The notes beneath the pieces are model-generated. The model was not told where the DNA came from. It was given only the letters and a program-made list of their open reading frames with translations, and searched no databases. A stretch of DNA of 6,714 nt from Opitutia bacterium (GTDB lineage: Bacteria > Verrucomicrobiota > Verrucomicrobiia > Opitutales > UBA953). Shown one piece after another: positions 1 through 4,425 of the stretch. The number at the start of each line of letters is the position of its first letter. Position 1 is the first letter of the stretch. Where the stretch lies: NCBI GenBank assembly GCA_947460445.1, contig CANHHS010000083.1, positions 1 to 6,714 on the forward strand, read 5' to 3'. A program made the position numbers and the translations under genes.

Positions 1-462
1 CTAGGTATCGGTGATAACATATGCCTAGCTTCATTGAGTAAACTTGGGAGCAGTGGATTTATTTCACCCAGCCAGCGATCGCGTCATACCCAGGAATGGA
101 TTCAGAAACTCGGTATCCGTTGTGAGAATCCCGATCAACCGATTGGTCGCCTCTCAGGGGGCAACCAGCAAAAGGCTGCACTTGCCCGCCTGCTCGAAGC
201 CGACTGCGATATTCTACTCCTCGATGAACCCACCCGCGGTATTGATATCGCTGCAAAAGCTCGCATCTACGAGGCCATTGATCGCCTCGTAACCGACCCT
301 GTACGCCCACGTGCCGTCGTCATGGTAAGCTCTTACTTACCTGAACTTCTGGGTACGTGCGACCGGATTGCCGTCATGAAACGGAATGGGCTAGGTCAAG
401 CCCACCCCTTAAGCGAAACTTCCGCCGAAGCATTGATGGCTGAAGCAACGGGGAATAGTTAA
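1..462 (+). CDS. RbsA-type sugar ABC transporter ATP-binding protein, C-terminal part (5' truncated)
   Basis: This is the end of the second nucleotide-binding domain of a carbohydrate-uptake (CUT2) ATPase, which hydrolyses ATP in the cytoplasm to drive sugar import through the permease encoded next. The frame is open from base 1, so the gene begins outside the window; 153 codons are visible. Seen directly: the ABC signature LSGGNQQK at visible residues 51-58 (nt 151-174), the Walker B strand and D-loop region ILLLDEPTRGID at 71-82, and the switch region VSSYLPELLG at 109-118, where serine stands in the place of the usual H-loop histidine, as in the C-terminal domain of RbsA. The GGNQQK form of the signature and TRGID are typical of the tandem-domain CUT2 ATPases of about 500 residues, so roughly two thirds of the protein is missing. 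The substrate (ribose, xylose, galactose or another sugar) cannot be read from this part. A TTG at 34 is in frame but is not a start, since homology continues upstream of it. Confidence 0.95.
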   Translation, partial: LGIGDNICLASLSKLGSSGFISPSQRSRHTQEWIQKLGIRCENPDQPIGRLSGGNQQKAALARLLEADCDILLLDEPTRGIDIAAKARIYEAIDRLVTDPVRPRAVVMVSSYLPELLGTCDRIAVMKRNGLGQAHPLSETSAEALMAEATGNS

Positions 463-469
463 TAACTTT

Positions 470-1495
470 ATGAGCCAAACTACCAACGATTCATCTGCAT
501 CAAGCCCTAAGCGTTTGGAACGCTTCATGCATACGTTCGGCCCTCTCCTCGCACTGGCTGTCGTATGGATTGGATTTGGATTACTCGAAAGCTATTTGCA
601 GCACACAGCGTTTCTCCATTCGGCAATCTTCACGCCTGATGCCGTAAGCCAAGTCGTCCAACAGTCCGTCGTCATTGGCATCGCAGCAATTGGGATGACA
701 TTGATTATCATCTCAGCAGGTATCGATTTATCCGTCGGCTCTGCCATCGCTCTTTGCTCAATCGTCGGAGCCAAGCTCATCGTCAGTGGACAAGGACCCC
801 TCACGGTTGTCGCAGGGACCTTAATCACCGGCGCCCTCTGCGGACTTGGTATCGCACTACTCGTGGTGCGCATCCGACTGATTCCTTTCATCACCACCTT
901 GGGCACACTACTCGTATTACGAGGACTTGCCCTTGCCCTTGCCAATTCACAGCCGATCAACGTTCAAGATTCTGCTTGGCTGCGCTTCTGGCTCAACGGG
1001 TTACCTGTGGGCTGGAAATGGCTGATTATTCCTCCCGGCGGCTGGCTGATGATTGGATTAGCACTACTTGTGTCACTAGCACTACGCTTCACTGTTTTTG
1101 GACGTCATATTTTTGCGGTAGGATCCAATGAACAAACCGCGCGACTGTGCGGCGTTGCGGTTGATCGCGTAAAAATTTGGGTCTACGTAATCGGGGGAAT
1201 CTTTGCGGCCATTTCAGGACTGATGCTTGCCTCCAACCAAGGCCAAGGAGACCCGACGGGTGCAAGTGGCTACGAGTTAGACATCATCGCAGCCGTCGTC
1301 ATTGGTGGTGCTTCTTTAAATGGGGGCATCGGCTCAGTCTTTGGCTCACTCGTCGGTGCACTTATTATGACGGTTATTCGCGTAGGTTGCGGTCTCAATG
1401 GCATTGAAGAAAGCACAACGCGCATCGTGACGGGCACCATTATCGTGGTAGCCGTACTGGTGGATCGACTGCGCCAGCAAACTGGCAAGGCGTAA
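470..1495 (+). CDS. RbsC-type sugar ABC transporter permease
   Basis: This 341-residue inner-membrane protein forms the channel of a CUT2 carbohydrate importer, probably as a homodimer with the upstream ATPase. It has a short polar N-terminus, then a run of hydrophobic segments from about residue 23 to 332. Family landmarks are visible: GMTLIIISAGIDLSVGS (75-91), the LGTLLVLRGLAL segment (144-155), the cytoplasmic coupling region FGRHIFAVGSNEQTARLCGV (210-229), and AAVVIGGASLNGGIGSVFGS (274-293). All match the order of the BPD_transp_2 family, and the length is normal. The ATG at 470 lies 7 bp after the ATPase stop, which implies co-transcription and perhaps translational coupling. There is no good ribosome binding site: the only purine run, GGGGA, is about 15 bases away. 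No periplasmic binding protein follows, because the next gene is convergent; it is presumably upstream of the window. Substrate is unknown. Confidence 0.95.
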   Translation: MSQTTNDSSASSPKRLERFMHTFGPLLALAVVWIGFGLLESYLQHTAFLHSAIFTPDAVSQVVQQSVVIGIAAIGMTLIIISAGIDLSVGSAIALCSIVGAKLIVSGQGPLTVVAGTLITGALCGLGIALLVVRIRLIPFITTLGTLLVLRGLALALANSQPINVQDSAWLRFWLNGLPVGWKWLIIPPGGWLMIGLALLVSLALRFTVFGRHIFAVGSNEQTARLCGVAVDRVKIWVYVIGGIFAAISGLMLASNQGQGDPTGASGYELDIIAAVVIGGASLNGGIGSVFGSLVGALIMTVIRVGCGLNGIEESTTRIVTGTIIVVAVLVDRLRQQTGKA

Positions 1496-1498
1496 GCC

Positions 1499-2707
1499 TT
1501 AGCGGCGGGGGAACCAGCAGTCCGGCTGCATGCAGGATTTTAACTGATCACCCGTCAGCCGGGTGATCTTACCTGTCACACTATCTGCCAATGAAAGCCA
1601 GTAACGATCACCGCCGCGCTGTTGAGATTGAACAACGATATGGCGTCCATCCGCACACCACGCACCGCGCGAATATGCCACACTGCCTGTACCTTGAGCC
1701 GCAACCGTGAGTGAGCCTTTGGCTAAATCAAGAACTGCGACACTGTTGGTGCCTTCGGAGGCCTGGGTGAAACAAATTAGATTACGATCTGCACGATTCC
1801 AGCACGGCTCACTGGCATAACCCCCGCCGGTGGAAAGCTGAGTTGGGCTCCCACCTGTCGCAGGAATAACATACAAGCGCGGCGACCCGCTTGAACCTGA
1901 GGCAAAAATAATCTGTGTGGTGTCAGGCGACCACGAAGCATCCGACTCCACCCGATCATCTGTACGCAGAATACAACGTCGTGCGCCGCCGTTGGCGTCA
2001 CTCACATAGAGATCAAGGGTCTTACCTTGGTTCGATGAGCAAAAAGCTATACGTGAGCCATCAGGCGAAGCTGAGCCTCCGGTAAGACTGCCGCGCATAC
2101 CGGCAATCAATGGACGGGCTTCGCCGAACGGGTAAGGCGCGATGTAAAGATCGGGCAGTCCTTTGGCATAACTCACAAAGGCGACGCGGTTACCATCTGC
2201 CGACCAACGCGGTCCAAGATTTTCACAACGTAATTGAGTGAGCGGCCTCACATTATTCATCAAAAGGCTTCCGGCGTAGACGTCGCGCTTACCGCCACCA
2301 AATGTTGAAAGAAAGGCGATGCGCGTGCTGGCAAAAAGCGGCTTCAAATTAAAACGTCGTCCGAGACCAACCACAGCAGCATCCGCAGCCTGTAGGGAAA
2401 TTTCGGAAACATCACGTCCTTGAATTTCTGTATTAAAAGCAAAGGCAGGATTCTCGCAGCTTACGCGCGCAGTGTTACCCGCACGATCAACGGTTACGCG
2501 GACAGAACCTGAAGTAACGACTGAGAAGTTTCCGTGCATCGCTAAAGCGGCGCGGACAAGGGAGACCACTTCGGCGTCTGTACCGCGTACTTCAACTTGA
2601 ATTCTCTGTGCAGCTAATTCGGCATTCACATCTTGCTCAATTCGCACCTGAGCAGGGAGCTGTCCGATAATGGAGAGGCAGAAAGATAGAAAGAAAGCGG
2701 TGCGCAT
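1499..2707 (-). CDS. tolB: TolB-like exported beta-propeller protein
   Basis: This is a 402-residue protein that looks periplasmic. TolB is known as the soluble part of the Tol-Pal envelope system, which binds Pal and helps keep the outer membrane constricted during division. Seen here: a signal peptide at residues 1-19 (MRT, hydrophobic core, LPA before Q20); an alpha/beta N-terminal domain to about 125; then PD40-type propeller repeats with the W/S-x-x-D-G/T-x-x-I/V-x-F core at about 168-178, 213-222, 259-268, 303-313 and 350-359, plus RIAFLS at 129-134. The C-terminus QPDCWFP is a last degenerate repeat. The length is slightly short for TolB (usually about 430). Nine cysteines remain after the signal peptide, which is many for an exported propeller. 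No tolQ, tolR, tolA or pal lies in the window, so a stand-alone TolB-like protein with another role is possible. No Shine-Dalgarno precedes the ATG. It is convergent with the ABC permease. Confidence 0.85.
   Translation of the reverse strand: MRTAFFLSFCLSIIGQLPAQVRIEQDVNAELAAQRIQVEVRGTDAEVVSLVRAALAMHGNFSVVTSGSVRVTVDRAGNTARVSCENPAFAFNTEIQGRDVSEISLQAADAAVVGLGRRFNLKPLFASTRIAFLSTFGGGKRDVYAGSLLMNNVRPLTQLRCENLGPRWSADGNRVAFVSYAKGLPDLYIAPYPFGEARPLIAGMRGSLTGGSASPDGSRIAFCSSNQGKTLDLYVSDANGGARRCILRTDDRVESDASWSPDTTQIIFASGSSGSPRLYVIPATGGSPTQLSTGGGYASEPCWNRADRNLICFTQASEGTNSVAVLDLAKGSLTVAAQGTGSVAYSRGAWCADGRHIVVQSQQRGGDRYWLSLADSVTGKITRLTGDQLKSCMQPDCWFPRR
1546..1568. repeat. Perfect inverted repeat (8-bp arms, 7-nt loop) near the tolB 3' end
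   Basis: GATCACCC at 1546-1553 and its exact complement GGGTGATC at 1561-1568 flank the 7-base loop GTCAGCC. It lies inside the last codons of the tolB-like gene and about 50 bp past the permease stop on the other strand, so it would be transcribed from both sides. No T-run follows on either strand, so it is not a canonical intrinsic terminator. It could help end or stabilise the ABC operon transcript. Confidence 0.5.
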
Positions 2708-2782
2708 GATGAAAAGGTGTTGGAATAGCGACGTTAGGCCTCAACTTAATGACGAAAGTCTGACCGACTTCAACCTCACACC
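2708..2782. promoter_or_regulatory. Divergent control region between tolB-like gene and mrp
   Basis: The 75 bp between two divergent start codons must hold the start signals for both genes unless they lie within coding sequence. I see only weak promoter candidates: on the plus strand TTGGAA at 2720-2725 and CTTAAT at 2745-2750, with a long 19-bp spacer. A small inverted repeat AAGTC-TGACC-GACTT sits at 2756-2770, 12 bp before the mrp start. Neither gene has a Shine-Dalgarno sequence. The tolB side carries AACACCTT (minus strand) 6 bases before its ATG, a sequence repeated at the same spacing before rpmG. Confidence 0.5.
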
Positions 2783-3856
2783 ATGGCTCTCGATACTGCT
2801 ACCGCTCAACAGGCCCTCCGTACCGTCCGGTACCCAGGGTTTAGTCGCGATATCGTTTCCTTCGGTCTCGTAAAAGGGATTGAGGTTTCCGCAGAGGGTA
2901 AGGCTGTCGTGGGGCTGTCCGTAACGACAGCTGATCCTGAAATCCCAAAAAAGCTCTATGCCGAAGTGGAGGCCGCCCTGCTCCAAGCTGGCTTTATTGC
3001 TCCCGAAATCGCCTTAACCGTCACCGTCCCTAAAACCAGCCCTACCGCCGCCCAAGTCGTCACCGGACCCACCTCAGAAGCTGGAGTGGGTAAAGTTAAA
3101 GCCATCATAGCCATTGCTAGCGGAAAGGGCGGCGTTGGGAAATCAACGGCCTCAGTCAACCTAGCGGTCGCACTCGCTCGCATCCTCAGTGATCGCGGAA
3201 AACCAGGTAAGGTTGGCTTGATGGATTGTGATATTTATGGGCCTTCAGTGCCCCTGATGCTCGGCGTCCGTGGTCGCCCCCAGATTGAGGGCGATGTGCT
3301 TTTGCCGCCCGAAAACTTTGGCGTTAAAACCATCTCGATGGGGCTACTCATTGATGAAGATGCTCCGGTCATCTGGCGCGGGCCAATGATCATGAAGACG
3401 ATCTCTCAATTCGCATCGAATGTTCGCTGGGGCGAACTCGACGTCCTCCTCGTCGACCTCCCCCCGGGCACAGGCGATGCTCAACTTTCCATTGCCCAAT
3501 CGATGGCCTTGGCTGGCGCCGTGATTGTGACAACCCCGCAAACAGCAGCGGTTACCGTGGCACTACGCGGCGCGGCTATGTTCGGAAAAGTCAACGTGCC
3601 GATTCTTGGGGTTATCGAAAACATGAGTTACTTCGAGGATGACCAAGGGCGGCGCCAATACCTCTTCGGCCAAGGCGGCGGGCAAAAAGTTGCCGCACAA
3701 CTTGATGCTGAATTTTTAGGAGAAATCCCACTCGATGCGAATGTCCGCCAAGGCGGTGATTACGGCATCCCCGTAGTCATCAGTCATCCAGATTCACCTT
3801 CTGGAAGAGCTTTTCATGCCCTTGGACTGCGTCTTTTGCAACTTTTGGGACAATAA
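2783..3856 (+). CDS. mrp: Mrp/ApbC-family P-loop ATPase (iron-sulfur carrier type), lacking the CxxC motif
   Basis: This 357-residue cytoplasmic ATPase belongs to the Mrp/ApbC/Nbp35 branch of the MinD-like family. Characterised members bind a bridging Fe-S cluster as dimers and pass it to apoproteins. The first 85 or so residues form a MIP18/DUF59-type domain (VRYPGFSRDIVSFGLVKGI at 15-33), then a short Ala/Thr/Pro linker, then the ATPase domain: deviant Walker A SGKGGVGKST (113-122), switch DCDIYGPSVP (148-157), PVIWRGPM (195-202), DLPPGTGD (225-232) and GVIENMSYF (276-284). After NMSYF, where ApbC-type proteins carry the CxxC ligands, there is EDDQGRRQYLFGQGGG with no cysteine; the only cysteine in the protein is Cys149. 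So Fe-S carriage in the classical way is doubtful, though from memory Mrp proteins of some other phyla also lack the pair. The ATG at 2783 gives a full DUF59 domain. No Shine-Dalgarno is present. A small gene follows 36 bp downstream, probably co-transcribed. Confidence 0.93.
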   Translation: MALDTATAQQALRTVRYPGFSRDIVSFGLVKGIEVSAEGKAVVGLSVTTADPEIPKKLYAEVEAALLQAGFIAPEIALTVTVPKTSPTAAQVVTGPTSEAGVGKVKAIIAIASGKGGVGKSTASVNLAVALARILSDRGKPGKVGLMDCDIYGPSVPLMLGVRGRPQIEGDVLLPPENFGVKTISMGLLIDEDAPVIWRGPMIMKTISQFASNVRWGELDVLLVDLPPGTGDAQLSIAQSMALAGAVIVTTPQTAAVTVALRGAAMFGKVNVPILGVIENMSYFEDDQGRRQYLFGQGGGQKVAAQLDAEFLGEIPLDANVRQGGDYGIPVVISHPDSPSGRAFHALGLRLLQLLGQ

Positions 3857-3892
3857 ACCAACACAGTTGCCTTTTAAGGGAAACCCCACAGG

Positions 3893-4120
3893 TTGAATGC
3901 CGTGAATACGAGTGTCCAATCGGGCATGAACAGTGGAGACCCACTGACTAACTCGTCGTCGCTTTACGCTGAGTTCTTAGCCGAAAAAGACGAAATCCTC
4001 CGTCATAAGTGGATCGAGTCCGAGAAGGCAGGCCGCGATATAGGTTTTGAACGTGCTTTACTCGACTGGATTCGCAATCACCGGGCGATGTGGCGTTCAG
4101 CTCGGCGAAAAAATAAATAA
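3893..4120 (+). CDS. Small conserved hypothetical protein (about 75 aa)
   Basis: I cannot assign a function. The N-terminal 23 residues are polar and low in complexity (Asn, Ser, Thr), while residues 24-70 look like a compact helical domain: LYAEFLAEKDEILRHKW, then SEKAGRDIGFERALLDWI, then NHRAMWR, ending in a basic tail RRKNK. The KW-x-x-SE-x-AGRDIG pattern recalls the C-terminal segment of DUF4032-type proteins and short proteins I remember from other phyla; that is a memory-based resemblance. There is no signal peptide or membrane segment. The start is uncertain: TTG at 3893 (AAGGG at 3876-3880 is 12 bases upstream), GTG at 3902 (with CAGG 9 bases upstream) or ATG at 3926. All three keep the conserved part. 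It follows mrp by 36 bp on the same strand and ends just before a strong terminator, so it is likely the last gene of an mrp transcript. Confidence 0.75.
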   Translation: MNAVNTSVQSGMNSGDPLTNSSSLYAEFLAEKDEILRHKWIESEKAGRDIGFERALLDWIRNHRAMWRSARRKNK

Positions 4121-4129
4121 CCTAGACGC

Positions 4130-4159
4130 AAAAAAGCCGTCCTAGAGGACGGCTTTTTT
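4130..4159. terminator. Bidirectional intrinsic terminator
   Basis: A perfect GC-rich stem, GCCGTCC (4136-4142) with GGACGGC (4147-4153), closes a TAGA loop and is flanked by six A (4130-4135) and six T (4154-4159). The A and T runs let it work on both strands. It stands 9 bp after the stop of the small gene downstream of mrp and 20 bp after the stop of the convergent rpmG, so it can end both transcripts. Confidence 0.93.
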
Positions 4160-4179
4160 ATTCCAAAGAAGATTGGAGC

Positions 4180-4350
4180 TTATCCCTTAATCTCTTTGTG
4201 GAGGGTGTGGCGGCGCAACGAAGGGTTGTACTTGAGCTTCTCAACCTTCTCTTGCTTGGTCTTCTTGTTGCGGGTCGACATGTAGCGAGAAGGGTTCTTC
4301 TTCTCTTTACGGGCTTCAGTGCACTCGAGGATGATGATTTCGCGGGCCAT
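4180..4350 (-). CDS. rpmG: 50S ribosomal protein L33 (bL33)
   Basis: This 56-residue protein of the large ribosomal subunit sits near the E site. Reading the minus strand from the ATG at 4350 gives MAREIIILECTEARKEKKNP, then SRYMSTRNKK, a Lys-rich stretch, KYNPSLRRHTLHKEIKG and TAA. The opening MAREIIILECTEA, the central Y-x-T/S-x-KN/RNKK block, and KYNP with RRHTLHKEIK at the end are hallmark bL33 segments, and the length is typical. Only Cys10 remains of the four zinc-binding cysteines of C+ forms: the second is Ala and the downstream pair is replaced, with Asn in K-Y-N-P. It is therefore a zinc-free (C-) form with one leftover ligand. There is no Shine-Dalgarno; AACACCTT lies 6 bases before the ATG. 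The gene stands alone, with no rpmB or secE partner in view, and ends at a bidirectional terminator. Confidence 0.95.
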   Translation of the reverse strand: MAREIIILECTEARKEKKNPSRYMSTRNKKTKQEKVEKLKYNPSLRRHTLHKEIKG

Positions 4351-4374
4351 AGTTGTAAGGTGTTAAGAGGGTTC

Positions 4375-4402
4375 TTGATAGGAAGCCACAGCCACCGAGC
4401 AA
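4375..4402 (-). promoter_or_regulatory. Candidate promoter for rpmG
   Basis: On the minus strand TTGCTC (4402-4397) and TATCAA (4380-4375) are separated by 16 bp. Each matches four of six bases of the sigma-70 consensus. They lie 25-52 bp upstream of the rpmG start codon, giving a short leader. The match is modest and could be chance. Confidence 0.3.
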
Positions 4403-4406
4403 GGTG

Positions 4407-4425
4407 AAAAGGGCTTTAACGCCTT
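4407..4425 (-). terminator. Weak possible terminator at the end of the glycoside hydrolase gene
   Basis: Minus-strand AAGGC, loop GTTAAA, then GCCCTTTT forms a short hairpin with one bulged C, followed by a four-base T run. It overlaps the hydrolase stop codon and lies before rpmG. The stem is short, so readthrough into rpmG is possible. Confidence 0.25.

Noticed and set aside
34..36. TTG as start of a short 142-residue ATPase fragment gene
   Set aside because: The frame is open to base 1, and the upstream residues (GIGDNICLASL) fit the RbsA family, so this is an internal leucine.
592..960. Minus-strand open frame of 122 codons inside the permease gene
   Set aside because: It is antisense to a conserved membrane protein, and its product has no recognisable features; the permease frame explains the sequence.
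2756..2770. Small inverted repeat AAGTC-TGACC-GACTT as an operator before mrp
   Set aside because: Five-base arms are expected often by chance; it is noted within the control region but not called as an operator.
4198..4407. Plus-strand open frame of 69 codons
   Set aside because: It is the antisense of rpmG, whose bL33 sequence is unmistakable on the minus strand.
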